Assembly: GCA_003674045.1 (NCBI GenBank)
Contig: PENC01000019.1
Span: 62,001 to 126,000, forward strand
DNA: 64,000 nucleotides
Direction of reading: 5' to 3'
DNA from: Streptomyces griseocarneus
GTDB lineage: Bacteria; Actinomycetota; Actinomycetes; Streptomycetales; Streptomycetaceae
In this document: positions 8,579-17,824 of the stretch, piece after piece
Layout of the letters: the number at the start of each line of letters is the position of its first letter
Position numbering within the stretch: the stretch's first letter is position 1
Notes under the pieces: generated by a model
What the model saw: the letters and a program-made list of their open reading frames with translations, nothing else
Told to the model about the DNA's origin: nothing
Databases searched by the model: none
Made by a program: the position numbers and the translations under genes

Positions 8579-9265
8579 GTGATCAAGTTCAGCGATGCAT
8601 TCCTGTACGAGACGGAAGCCCACACGGCCTGGGGCGCGGCCCAGCTCCAGGCCCTCACCGAATTCCTCCCTCAGGCCCCGTGGAGCGCGGATCTCCCCGC
8701 ATGCCTCTACCGGCAGGGCACCGTGGAGATACGCGTCGCCGTGCTCGGCACCTACGACGCGGACGACCACTCGTGGATGTGGGGATGGGCCAACCCCGGG
8801 CTGGCCGGCACCCCGGTCGTGGCGCTCACCGAGGAGATCGAGCGCTTCGGGCAGTCGAGGAACATCGCCGAGTTCACCGCCGGGACGCTCGACCTGTCCG
8901 GCTTCGACGATCCGCGGCGCGCGGCCGAGACGCTGGCCTTCGCCGGGATGGGCGCCGTCGGCGCCCCCGGCTACATCGGCATGCCCGCCGGCCCCACCAC
9001 GCAGGTCTACTTCCTGCCCGACGACCCGCAGGTCCCCCGCGCCGGCCTGGACCCCGTCACCTTGCCGAGGACGCTGATGACGGGCGCCTCGCTCCTCGGG
9101 CACTCACCCCGACGGGCGGTCACCGGCTACTTCGAGCACCACAGCGTGCCGTGGCGCCAGGACGGCCACCACATCGTCGCCGACCTCCCCGGCAACACCA
9201 CCGCGGAGATCGACTTCGACACCGCCGGCCGTATCACCGCCATCCGCCTCCCCACCCTCCGCTAA
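8579..9265 (+). CDS. DUF6882-like protein
   Basis: The 228-residue soluble protein is recalled as a DUF6882-type sequence: an N-terminal FSDAFLYETEAHTAWGAAQL, then WSADLPACLYRQG, SWMWGWANPGLAGTPVV, FDDPRRAAETLAFAGMGAVGAPGYIG, and a C-terminal DFDTAGRITAIRLP. The family has no known reaction. GTG 8579 has no Shine-Dalgarno sequence but sits 8 nt after a TAGGGT -10 box, so translation is probably leaderless. The IS701 insertion ends 16 bp upstream and has probably changed its transcription. Confidence 0.75.
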   Translation: MIKFSDAFLYETEAHTAWGAAQLQALTEFLPQAPWSADLPACLYRQGTVEIRVAVLGTYDADDHSWMWGWANPGLAGTPVVALTEEIERFGQSRNIAEFTAGTLDLSGFDDPRRAAETLAFAGMGAVGAPGYIGMPAGPTTQVYFLPDDPQVPRAGLDPVTLPRTLMTGASLLGHSPRRAVTGYFEHHSVPWRQDGHHIVADLPGNTTAEIDFDTAGRITAIRLPTLR

Positions 9266-9293
9266 ACCCTCCCGCGCCCGGCCGCCGGCCGCG

Positions 9294-9329
9294 GCGACGG
9301 CAAGAGCCCTGCGGTTCTCCTGCCGTCGC
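9294..9329 (+). terminator. Hairpin terminator
   Basis: GCGACGGCA (9294-9302) pairs with TGCCGTCGC (9321-9329), and after one mismatch GAG pairs with CTC. It lies 28 nt behind the 8579 gene. Nothing else is evident up to 9544. Confidence 0.65.
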
Positions 9330-9544
9330 TGCCGGGGCTCGGGGCGGCAGCGCGTTGACGAACGGGCCTGTCAGCACGGGCTGTTGCGCTACGGTGAACG
9401 CTGGCAGGAAGCGCACGCCGTCCGCCGTAGCCGTCCGCCCGCGCCGGACGCCTCCGCCGGCCAAGGTCCCCCTCCGGGCCCGCCCCTTCACCTGTACGCC
9501 TTCTTCAGCGGACAGGCGCGGGCGGTCCGGAGGAAGAGTGCAGC

Positions 9545-10624
9545 ATGCCCAGGAAGCAGCACCGCTCGGCGCAGCGCGCGCGGGCCATCCAGCGCCAGGT
9601 CGGCGGGAAGTACACCGTTCTCCTGCGCCATACCACCCTTGTCATGACCGCTGACGCGCCGTCGGCCGCCCGGGGTGGGACGGCGACGAAGAGTCCGGCC
9701 CGCGATCTGGCCCGGGCCCTGCGTGCCGCCGGCGCCGTCGGCGCGGCCGCCGAGCTCGAAGCGGCGCTTGCGTGGGGAGCCGAAGGCGATCGCCTCGGCC
9801 TCGCCGTCGAGGAGGCCGACCGGCAGCAGTGGGCGGCATACGACAGCGGGCTCTCCCGAGCACACCGCGCACGGTGGGAAGCCGCGGCGAACGAAGCCGT
9901 CGACGTGCTGATGAACTTCATGGACGGGGACTACTACCGCCAGGACCGGGCCGAACTTCACGCTGCCGCTCATGCCATGGCCCTGGTCGCGGGCGGCCGG
10001 GCAGAGCCGGACCTCGCCCGCAAGGCAGCCCGCGTCATCGCCCAGTTCCAGGACAACGCCGAGTCCACCGCGGACGCCATCCGCGGTGACCGCCCCGTTC
10101 TCCTCCCGCCGCTCGACGGGCCCGACACGACGGCGGCCCGCGCCGCCCGCGCCGCGGCCGCCGCCCTTCAGGAGGCCGCCGCCATTCCCTGGCGCGGCGA
10201 CGAGGAATGGACCGCCTGTGCCGAACTGCTCGCCAAGACGTTCCGCCTCGTCCGGTCCGCGGCCGTCTTCTGGGGGACGGGCGCAGCGCCCCTGCTGCAG
10301 ATCCGTCTCGGACGCCTGCGGCCGGCGCCCGGGGGCGACGCGCTCGGCCGGACCACGATCGGGTGGCGCCCCGGGATGACCGAGACGCACGCCTGGGAGA
10401 CGGGCCGCGGACTGTGGAGGCTGGATGCGCAGCGCGCCCTGGCTCGGGACGAAGTCCAGATCATCGCCCCCAGCCAGGGGGTGCTCGCGGTCGCCCGGAT
10501 CACCGGCATCACCCGCCACGGGGACCGCTACGCCCTCGAAGGCCGGCTGCTGAGCGGCGACGCCCGGGTCGGCAAGCCCACCACGACCCCGCACCCTTCG
10601 CGCAACCCCATCGCCTACCTCTGA
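9545..10624 (+). CDS. Hypothetical protein
   Basis: The protein has 359 residues, with ATG 9545 behind GGAGG. A basic N-terminus (MPRKQHRSAQRARAIQRQ) is followed by an Ala-rich helical middle and a separate C-terminal strand-rich module (about 290-359: RGLWRLDAQRALARDEVQIIAPSQG). That tail recurs in my memory of Streptomyces plasmid proteins but has no assigned function. The last 15 residues include a Thr-Pro-rich extension. No membrane segments are seen. Confidence 0.65.
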   Translation: MPRKQHRSAQRARAIQRQVGGKYTVLLRHTTLVMTADAPSAARGGTATKSPARDLARALRAAGAVGAAAELEAALAWGAEGDRLGLAVEEADRQQWAAYDSGLSRAHRARWEAAANEAVDVLMNFMDGDYYRQDRAELHAAAHAMALVAGGRAEPDLARKAARVIAQFQDNAESTADAIRGDRPVLLPPLDGPDTTAARAARAAAAALQEAAAIPWRGDEEWTACAELLAKTFRLVRSAAVFWGTGAAPLLQIRLGRLRPAPGGDALGRTTIGWRPGMTETHAWETGRGLWRLDAQRALARDEVQIIAPSQGVLAVARITGITRHGDRYALEGRLLSGDARVGKPTTTPHPSRNPIAYL

Positions 10625-10854
10625 TCCGGCCCCGGGGGCTGGCGCGCACACCGCCAGCACGGCACGCACGGCGGCCCCCGCGTCGGTCACCGCACACGCC
10701 GTGGCCCGGCGCGCCCCGTCGGCGGCCTTCGGCGTGCACACGGGGCACACCGCGCAGATGCTGGACGTCATGGCTGTTCACCCGTCCCCGCCCGCCCTGG
10801 CCGGCGCTGTGCCGGGCGCCCGTCCGCGCAGACGTCCGTGAACCGGGGTACGGC

Positions 10855-11628
10855 ATGAGGCCGGTGTGGAGCGGGACGATCAGCGTGGGCCTGATCGCTG
10901 TGCCCGTCCAGCTCTACCCCGTGACACGTGCCGAGCACCCCGGCCGGACCCACGAGGTCCACGCGGTGGACGCCGGCCGGGTGCGCCACCGACGGTGGTG
11001 CGAGTCAGGCGGGCACGAGGTGCCCTACGAGGAGGTCGCGCACGGCGTCGAGACGCCCAGGGGAACCGTGGTCCTGCGCGACGAGGACCTCGCCCGCCTC
11101 CCGCTGCCCGCCCGCAAAGTCCTGGCCCTGGCGGGCTTCGTCCCCGCCGCCGGCATCGACCCGGCACTCTTCCACCACAGCTACTACGCCGAGCCGCACG
11201 GGCCCGGCGCCACCAGGCCGTACACCCTCCTCGCCGCGGCTCTGACCCGCTCGGGCCGCGTAGGCGCCGGCAAGATCGCTATCCGCACACGGGAACGCCC
11301 GGCCGTCCTGCGCCCCTACGCCGGCTCCCGGCTCCTGGTCCACACCCTCTACTGGCCCCACGAGCGCAACGAGCCCCCCGAGCACCGGGAACCGGCGGCG
11401 GTGCCAGCAGACCGCGAACTGGCGATGGCCGAGGTCCTCGTCGAGGCCCTGTCCCAGGACGTTTTTCCTGAGCAGCACGACGAGTACGTCGCCGCACTGG
11501 AACACCTGGCCGAGGCAAAGGCGGTCGGCCAACAGCTCGAACCGCCTGTCGAACCCGCCTCGCCGGTCGACCTCATGGCCGCGCTCGAGGCCTCGATCCG
11601 CGCAGCGCGCCACGATCAAGATCCTTGA
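10855..11628 (+). CDS. ku: Ku protein (non-homologous end joining)
   Basis: The protein of 257 residues starts MRPVWSGTISVGLIAVPVQLYP, the hallmark start of bacterial Ku, and keeps the family blocks H-VHAVDAGRVRHRRWCE, VVLRDEDLARLPLPARKVLALAGFV, LFHHSYYAEP and PYTLLAAAL. Ku forms a ring dimer on DNA double-strand ends and recruits ligase LigD. No ligD gene is in this window. It is at the short end of the family and lacks a long basic tail. On a linear replicon it may guard or repair ends (inference). ATG 10855 is preferred over longer forms because Ku begins exactly there. Confidence 0.93.
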   Translation: MRPVWSGTISVGLIAVPVQLYPVTRAEHPGRTHEVHAVDAGRVRHRRWCESGGHEVPYEEVAHGVETPRGTVVLRDEDLARLPLPARKVLALAGFVPAAGIDPALFHHSYYAEPHGPGATRPYTLLAAALTRSGRVGAGKIAIRTRERPAVLRPYAGSRLLVHTLYWPHERNEPPEHREPAAVPADRELAMAEVLVEALSQDVFPEQHDEYVAALEHLAEAKAVGQQLEPPVEPASPVDLMAALEASIRAARHDQDP

Positions 11629-11729
11629 AACCTGGCGGCCGTCCATGGAGCGGCCGGCGTCGTGGGCGCAGTACCGGATCCGGCGCGGGGGACGTTCAGT
11701 GTGCACGGGCCAGCCGCATGCGGGGTCGC

Positions 11730-12239
11730 TCAATGGCGCAGCGCGGGGTGATCAGGATCCGTCCAGTCGATGGTGTATTCCACGTTGTCCGCCCAGCTGC
11801 GCCAGCCGTGGATCGAGGCATCGAAGTAGGAATGCACGCTGACCGACGTGATCGTGGCGGGCCGCCGCAGGGCGTCCCAGCCGAGGACGTCGATCACCGG
11901 GCGGTCGGCGACGAGCGCCCACCCCGGCGCGGCAATCCGGCGGGGCCAGTAGGTGGGGATGTCGATCATACTGGCGGAGGGCGGGCTGTCGCTCTCCACC
12001 TTCCACGTGAAGATCACGCCCGTCCGCTGCCCGGCAGGAACCTGTCGCGTCCTGACGACGGCGGGTGGGACCTCCGGGGCCCGAGCCGGGTCGTAGGCGG
12101 GGTGCAGCCCCGGCCGGCTCCTGCGGCGCTCCGCGCGGCGGAGGTCCATCTCTTCGACATCGCGACGGAATCCGGCACGGATCTGCTGGGTGACCCATGC
12201 GGCGATGGCGTCTCGGGCTTCGGCGGTCTTCACCGGCAT
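11730..12239 (-). CDS. Hypothetical protein
   Basis: The 169-residue soluble protein (from ATG 12239) has a charged helical N-terminal half (RDAIAAWVTQQIRAGFRRDVEEMDLRRAERR) and a strand-rich C-terminal half with SMIDIPTYWPRRI and WADNVEYTIDWTDPDH. No family is recognised. A TTG at 12275 would add 12 residues; neither start has a clear ribosome site. Confidence 0.55.
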   Translation of the reverse strand: MPVKTAEARDAIAAWVTQQIRAGFRRDVEEMDLRRAERRRSRPGLHPAYDPARAPEVPPAVVRTRQVPAGQRTGVIFTWKVESDSPPSASMIDIPTYWPRRIAAPGWALVADRPVIDVLGWDALRRPATITSVSVHSYFDASIHGWRSWADNVEYTIDWTDPDHPALRH

Positions 12240-12763
12240 GAGGCTAGCGGGGCGGGCACACGTGAAGGGCTCCAAGCTTCGATTCTGGGGGTACCGGTCA
12301 CCGCGCGAACAGCACCTTCTCCGGCTTGCGCCTCACTGTCACACGGGTCCTGATCCCCTCGGAAAGGATCTTGTGGCATTGGGCTTGGCGCCGGGCTTCG
12401 AGCTGGCCTGCTGGCTCCTGCCGTGGTCGAGGTTCCGGCGTGCCGAAACCCTGACCGGGTGGCGCGGGCACCCCAGCGAGTGCCGGGCGGCCCTGCTTCC
12501 ACGCAAGGGGGTGAGGTGCTGAGGAACGAGGCCGGCGGATACCGCCCCTGTGCAGGGAGGCGTTCGGATACGATCGGGTGAACGTACGTCATCGTGAAGC
12601 GTGCCTTGCCCGGACCCACCTCCGGGCTCTGGTGAATCCAGCTGCCGCTGGGAGGTGATGCAGCTGGTGACGCCTGGCGCTTTAGTCGTCCTTTGACCGC
12701 CCCTTGCGCACTCTGGCGTTTGTCGTGGTGGGACGGCATGACGCTGAGCGTGCAGGAGCCGTC
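12240..12763. other. Intergenic region without a supported gene
   Basis: This 524-bp region lies between divergent genes. Frames here lack gene-like codon use. It holds the 13-mer TGAACGTACGTCA (12579-12591), whose reverse complement occurs at 60486-60498, and a ribosome site AGGAG (12754-12758) for the next gene. No promoter is certain. Confidence 0.5.
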
Positions 12764-15415
12764 TTGTCATCGAAGAACATCACCAACCGCCAGCAGATCG
12801 CCCGGGCCCTCAACAAGGCGACGGGCTGCGGTTACCAGCGGGCTCTGGAGCGCGTCGTCGACGCCGCCGAGCGCAACCTGCTGCCCCCGGTCCTGGACGC
12901 GACCGGTCGTGCGGAAGCCGTCCGCATCCTCACTGACCCGACTGCGGCCGAACCCGCCCCGGGCCCCATGCTCGCGAAGGACTATCTCAAGGCCCTGGTC
13001 GCGGAGTTCCGTCTCCTGGGATGGGGAGCTGGTGACCACGAGCCAGACGTGGAGTGCTTCGGCCTCACGGCTTATGCAGGACCCGTCGCAGGACTGAGCT
13101 TGTCCGTGGGACGTGCAGACCACGACGACGTCAGCGATGAACTCGATCCGGACGACCCGGAGCAATCCGACCTGACCAAGCCGCTGTACCTGACGTCGAT
13201 GTGCCCGTCGGGCAACGCCGCCGTCGAGGACTTCGAGGACGGCCTCGCGGACTGCTCCACCGAAGCCGTCCGCGTCACCGCACGCCGCATGGACACCGAA
13301 CTCGGAAAGACCCGGCTCCGCCGGGTCCGGGGTATGGAAAAGCAGTCCACCGTCCCGTGCCCGATCTGCGGAGACCGGTACCCCGCGCACCATCTGCTCA
13401 AGAACTCGCCCAGCGCCGAACCTGCGTGCCCCGCCTGCATCTTCGACGGTGACCAGCCCTACCGCACCGATCTCCCGTACCTCGCGGTCAAACTCGACCG
13501 TCTCCTCCACGACGACCTGTCCGCCCCGGCGGGATGGGACGCTGTCGCGGCCGTCCTCGCACTGACCTGCGGACCCAACCTGGGCACCCGGCTCGACCGC
13601 GCACTGAAAGAGCGCGGCGGCTGGCCGTTCGTCATGGAACGTTGGGGTGAGCCGCTCCAGCGTTCCTGGATCTGGCTCCCGCCCCCCGCTCACCGGCACG
13701 AGGCGTTCAAGCACCTGGGCGCCGGCGCCACCCTGGCCGCGCTCGTCGACGCCGTCGACCGCCACGACCCCGATGCCCGCGCCACGGCGAAGGCCCTGTG
13801 CCGGGAGTCGGAAGTACGCTGGCGCGACGCCCTATGGCCCGCCGCAATCGCCTTCGCTGTGGCCTTCACGACCCAGGGCCATGAGCGCGACCGCCACCGC
13901 ACCCCCTTCCATGTCGTCCACTCCCTCAGCGACGGACTCGGACAGACCATGAAGCCGTTCGCCGTCACCGGAGACGCCGCGAACGTCGAGTACGGGCTCG
14001 AAGCACTCCTCAAGCACCAGCTGCTCCCGATGCTCCTCGGCCACAGCCTTGACGACGAACCCGACGACCCCCGCCGCCGGTACGGAACGGAGCCCGACGA
14101 CGACCGCCCCGCCCGGACCCACGCCGACGCGCACATCACCCACAGCATCGACCGTACGAACCAGGTCGCTGTCATCCTGGGCACGATCCCCTTCGCTCCG
14201 CCCGGTGTCCCGATCTGGGACGGAGCAGCAGTAACCGGAGCCGACGCCCAGGGCCTGGGCAGCACCGCGCCCGCGAACGACCAATGCGCCGCAGTCCGAG
14301 CCGAGGCCCGCCGACAGGCTGCCGAAGCCCTCTACGACCTGGACGACGCCGGCCAAGTCGACGCCGAGCAGGCATGGACCCGCAACGGCTGGTGGATCCC
14401 CTCGGACCATGCCCCCCACGCAGTGCGCCAGGCACAGGCCTTCCTCGGCACGAAGACCAGGGTCCACGCACTGTGGTACGGGCCCGACGCCCAGCTCCCC
14501 GAACCCGTACAGATCTGCGTCGACACCACCAGCGTCCACCCGCACAGCACCGGCCCCCGGGATACGCCGTGGCTGCAGGTGTGGGACGGCCATTCCCTGT
14601 TCGGGCTGACGCTGTCCGACATCGCCCTCGTCCGCCGAGCCGACCCCAAAGACGAACTCACCCAGGTCTGGCCGTCCCACAGCCCCACCGGCCTTGACGA
14701 CGACGTACAGGTGAACGAGACGACTCCCGGCAAGACGGACGGGCTGCTCCCCACCCTCGACGAACTGTCCCTGCTGACCAACCAGTTCCTGCATCTGGCA
14801 GGACACCGGCTCGGCGAGGGCTGGAAGACCGTCGACCAGAAGGCATACGCCGCCCACCAGCGCCTCGAGGAGGCTCTCAAAGCCGAATACACCGGGTTCG
14901 CGGCCACCACCGTCAAGGTGTGGATCAACCTGTTCGACACCAACCACCCCTGCCCGAGTGGACGGAACCAAGTCCTGCCCGCGTACGCACTGACCGGCAA
15001 GCCCTACGAGGTGGAATTCCACGTCCACGCCCATGACCCGTCCTGCGGCTGCGGCCAGGAATACGGCTTCGGCGAGTTCTCCGACCGCATCTGCCAGCTC
15101 CTGATCGTCCTATGCCTGTACGGCGGACTGATGGAAGCCCACCCCATGGTCGAGACCACCGCGAAGGACGACCCGGACAAGCATCAGGTCGCGCTGCGCG
15201 ACATCACCTGGGAGATCGACGGACCCGACGGCTACGACTTCCGGGAAGTCCAGCGCCGGGTGATCCGGGAGTTCACCGACGCCGAATCGAACCTCAACAC
15301 CGACACCAACCCGACCTACATTCCGCCGTACATGGCTGCGGACGGGTGGTACCTGCCCGAAGGCGGAACCTCGATGATGTTCCACGGACGCCAACACGGA
15401 GACGATACGGACTGA
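12764..15415 (+). CDS. Large hypothetical protein with zinc knuckle
   Basis: The protein has 883 residues. TTG 12764 is chosen because AGGAG lies 5 nt before it and the coding character begins there; the frame is open 20 codons further. The N-terminus (NITNRQQIARALNKATGCGYQRALERV) resembles a small DNA-binding or ribbon module. Around residues 199-227 two CxxC pairs (CPICGDRYPAHH ... CPAC) form a likely zinc knuckle, and a further Cys cluster SCGCG is near 761. The rest has no recognised catalytic motif. It stands alone between intergenic regions. A role in nucleic acid binding is a guess. Confidence 0.6.
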   Translation: MSSKNITNRQQIARALNKATGCGYQRALERVVDAAERNLLPPVLDATGRAEAVRILTDPTAAEPAPGPMLAKDYLKALVAEFRLLGWGAGDHEPDVECFGLTAYAGPVAGLSLSVGRADHDDVSDELDPDDPEQSDLTKPLYLTSMCPSGNAAVEDFEDGLADCSTEAVRVTARRMDTELGKTRLRRVRGMEKQSTVPCPICGDRYPAHHLLKNSPSAEPACPACIFDGDQPYRTDLPYLAVKLDRLLHDDLSAPAGWDAVAAVLALTCGPNLGTRLDRALKERGGWPFVMERWGEPLQRSWIWLPPPAHRHEAFKHLGAGATLAALVDAVDRHDPDARATAKALCRESEVRWRDALWPAAIAFAVAFTTQGHERDRHRTPFHVVHSLSDGLGQTMKPFAVTGDAANVEYGLEALLKHQLLPMLLGHSLDDEPDDPRRRYGTEPDDDRPARTHADAHITHSIDRTNQVAVILGTIPFAPPGVPIWDGAAVTGADAQGLGSTAPANDQCAAVRAEARRQAAEALYDLDDAGQVDAEQAWTRNGWWIPSDHAPHAVRQAQAFLGTKTRVHALWYGPDAQLPEPVQICVDTTSVHPHSTGPRDTPWLQVWDGHSLFGLTLSDIALVRRADPKDELTQVWPSHSPTGLDDDVQVNETTPGKTDGLLPTLDELSLLTNQFLHLAGHRLGEGWKTVDQKAYAAHQRLEEALKAEYTGFAATTVKVWINLFDTNHPCPSGRNQVLPAYALTGKPYEVEFHVHAHDPSCGCGQEYGFGEFSDRICQLLIVLCLYGGLMEAHPMVETTAKDDPDKHQVALRDITWEIDGPDGYDFREVQRRVIREFTDAESNLNTDTNPTYIPPYMAADGWYLPEGGTSMMFHGRQHGDDTD

Positions 15416-15679
15416 CCGCAACTGCGGGTAGGAACGGACCGGGAATCCGGTGTTGCTCCAGAAGTTCTGACAACCCGTGATCCGGTCCACAAGTGGACGA
15501 CATCAGCGTTGTGGGCGTCACGATGTCGAACCCCCCTTCCGGGGAGGCTCCTTCGCGAAGCCCCTGTCCGGGTCTGCGCCCGTGGCCAGCAGCATCACGG
15601 GTGCAGACCCGGACCCGTCCGTGGCCGGGCCGGTTACCCTCGCACTACCGGATATGGGACACCTGTGCGAGGAGTGCTG

Positions 15680-16000
15680 ATGGGCATGGAGCTGAGGACG
15701 ACCGACGACCCGCTGCTGGTGGAGATCCACGACGAGACCGGCCCCATCGGCAGCCTGTTCCACGTCGGCCGCGACGAAGACGACCCGGACGACACCGACG
15801 AGGGGTGGACCGCCGAGCTGCGTGGCTTCGCCTACGGCGTCTCACGGTCCACCGACTTCTACCCCACCGCCACGGAGGCCTTCGCCGCAGCCCGGCCGCT
15901 CTACGACGAACTCCTCCAGGTGCGCTGGACCGCCGAGCGGTTCCACCGCAACCAGCCGGTGCGCACCATCAGCACCCCCATGGGCGGCCAGCCCCGCTGA
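15680..16000 (+). CDS. Small acidic hypothetical protein
   Basis: The 106-residue, strongly acidic first half (HVGRDEDDPDDTDEGW) is followed by FAYGVSRSTDFYPTATEAFAAARPLYDELLQV. It looks like a compact alpha/beta protein. ATG 15680 follows GAGGAG at 6 nt. No family is recognised. The 264 bp before it contain several short hairpins but no gene. Confidence 0.6.
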   Translation: MGMELRTTDDPLLVEIHDETGPIGSLFHVGRDEDDPDDTDEGWTAELRGFAYGVSRSTDFYPTATEAFAAARPLYDELLQVRWTAERFHRNQPVRTISTPMGGQPR

Positions 16001-16051
16001 ACCATCCCCGTACGGGACCCCGGCTCAGAAGCTCTCTCGCTTCTGCCTTTG

Positions 16052-16735
16052 TCAGCCATGTGGGGGATCGGCAGAGGTGCCGGTCGCGCGCACTGTGTGC
16101 TGGGCCGCCACCTGCTCCAGCACCGCGTACAGCAACTGAGCGCGCTGACTGCGCGGGCTGCCGAAAGACTCTCGGCCGGTGGTGAGCAGCAGCTGCCAAT
16201 GGGCGCCGGTCATCCGCATTCGGCTGGCCGCCCGGACCGCGCTCAGCAGAGGCCGGTTCTCCCGGGCCGCCAGCGGCCCTCGTGCGGGTGACACCAGATC
16301 GTGCGCGTGTCCCCGCAGCTGCTGGCGCAGATGCAGCGGCACCGCCTCCCACGTCGGGTCGTCCGCTTTCGGCAGCAATCGGCCCTGGGCCGGCCCGGAC
16401 TCGGCCAGCGACGGTGCGGCGGAGCCCAGGGGTTCGGGTGCAGCGGGGGACCGGTCGTCAGCCGGGGTGCCGGCGGCACAGGTGTGGGTAGCCGACGCGC
16501 CGACGTGCGCGCACATGGGGCAGCGCACCCACCCCGCCTCCCGGACAGCCGCCTCCACCACCGAGCACTCCGGGCCGAACCCCGCCGCGACCAGCTGGTG
16601 CGGCAGGCGCAATTCCTCCACAGCGCGCAGGGCGGCGGCCGCGGTGACATCGTGGCCCTGCGCGAACCACCCGCCCGTCACGCCTTCGCCGCACCCGCAG
16701 AAGCAGCGCCGCCGACTTTCCCTCGTCTCCGTCAC
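16052..16735 (-). CDS. Cys-rich hypothetical protein
   Basis: The 227-residue protein has an N-terminal metal-binding motif CFCGCGEGVTGGWFAQGHD, a pattern recurring in short zinc-binding bacterial proteins, then a second CPMC pair near residue 72, a Pro/Ala-rich linker, and a helical C-terminal part. GTG 16735 is leaderless-like: TAGGGT at 16744-16749 lies 8 nt before it. It points away from the 15680 gene's end, and its function is unknown. Confidence 0.65.
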   Translation of the reverse strand: MTETRESRRRCFCGCGEGVTGGWFAQGHDVTAAAALRAVEELRLPHQLVAAGFGPECSVVEAAVREAGWVRCPMCAHVGASATHTCAAGTPADDRSPAAPEPLGSAAPSLAESGPAQGRLLPKADDPTWEAVPLHLRQQLRGHAHDLVSPARGPLAARENRPLLSAVRAASRMRMTGAHWQLLLTTGRESFGSPRSQRAQLLYAVLEQVAAQHTVRATGTSADPPHG

Positions 16736-16743
16736 GCCCCGGG

Positions 16744-16749
16744 ACCCTA
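16744..16749 (-). promoter_or_regulatory. -10 box of leaderless promoter
   Basis: On the minus strand TAGGGT is followed by 8 nt and then GTG 16735. No Shine-Dalgarno sequence is present. Confidence 0.55.
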
Positions 16750-16822
16750 GTGGCTCCAGCAGCGGTCCCCGGGGACGTGTGCCTCGTGTCGAGGTGCCTC
16801 ACCGAGGATGCGGGACAGCTTC

Positions 16823-17824
16823 TCACCTCCGCGCTGGCCGCCGCACAGTACGCGTGGGGGCGAGGTCGGCGAACTCCGGCGCCAGCTCGGCAAGGGCCGA
16901 CAGCTGCGGCCGGTCGCCGACGTGACGGCCGAAGACCCTCAACCCCCGTGGGCAGTCGCTCATTTCCTCCTCGCCCTGGGCGGTGACGCGGACCGCCGGC
17001 TGGTCGCTTCCGGGGGAGAGCACGGACATCAGCAGCCCGCCGGCGCCGTCGTCGTACCACCCCAGCTCCCGGCCGTCGTCGGCCCGCTCGATGCGGAACG
17101 GAGACCACGGCGGCGCAGGCGGCTCCAGCACCGGGCGCAGCGCGGCGGCCTCGGTGCCGGTGTAGGTGGCCCATGCTCCGTCGCTCTGAAGGCTCAGCAG
17201 TCGGTCCGGGCAGCGCATCGCCTCCACGGTGGCCGGGCGCGTGTTCCACAGCCACAACTCCGCGCCCGGCTCCGCCAACAGCAGCCGGTATTCCGGGATC
17301 TCGGTGGGATCGGCCGGGACCAGCAGCGCGCGCAGCCGCGCAAACCGCGAGACCGTACGTGCGCCGTCGTGGGTGAGGAAGGCCGCGGTCTCGGCCGCCC
17401 ACTCTTCGGCCGCCGCCATGTTCGGCAACTCGAACAGATCCCGCGCATCAGGATCACGCTGTCCCTGTTCCCATTCGGCTGCCCACAGCGCCTGGGTGTG
17501 CCAGACCGCGTAGACGCGCGGGCCCGGCGCCGCGTGGTGAGCGCACACGAGGCACGGATCCGGGTGCCGGTAGACGGTGTGCCGGGACGCGAGGTCCACC
17601 AGCTGGTGGACCTCGGGATCGTCCAGGGCCCGCATCATCAGGCGGGCGAGATTCAGCTGCGCTTCCGAGCCCTCCGGGAGCTCCAGCAGTTTCCACGGGG
17701 CGTCCTGGTTCGTGCGCGCACGGACTTCGGTGACGCCGACGAGCATCGGGCAGGACCCGTCGGGCAGGGCGGCTACTGCGGCACGGCGCGCGGCATCACG
17801 GTTGTCATCCGTGTGATCAGCCAT
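16823..17824 (-). CDS. Hypothetical protein
   Basis: The protein has 333 residues; ATG 17824 lies 6-7 nt behind AGGAG. The N-terminal part has PEGSEAQLNLARLMMRALDDPEVHQLVDLASRH and a CxxC (CLVCAHH). A middle block is FLTHDGARTVSRFARLRALLVPADPTEIPEYRLLLAEP. The C-terminal half is strand-rich. There are no membrane segments and no catalytic set I recognise. It may share a transcript with the 16735 gene, 88 bp downstream, although that gene has its own promoter. Confidence 0.65.
   Translation of the reverse strand: MADHTDDNRDAARRAAVAALPDGSCPMLVGVTEVRARTNQDAPWKLLELPEGSEAQLNLARLMMRALDDPEVHQLVDLASRHTVYRHPDPCLVCAHHAAPGPRVYAVWHTQALWAAEWEQGQRDPDARDLFELPNMAAAEEWAAETAAFLTHDGARTVSRFARLRALLVPADPTEIPEYRLLLAEPGAELWLWNTRPATVEAMRCPDRLLSLQSDGAWATYTGTEAAALRPVLEPPAPPWSPFRIERADDGRELGWYDDGAGGLLMSVLSPGSDQPAVRVTAQGEEEMSDCPRGLRVFGRHVGDRPQLSALAELAPEFADLAPTRTVRRPARR

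Noticed and set aside
9545..10624. Considered as a conjugation or phage head protein from its basic start
   Set aside because: Only the first 30 residues hint at this; no motif supports it, so it stays hypothetical.
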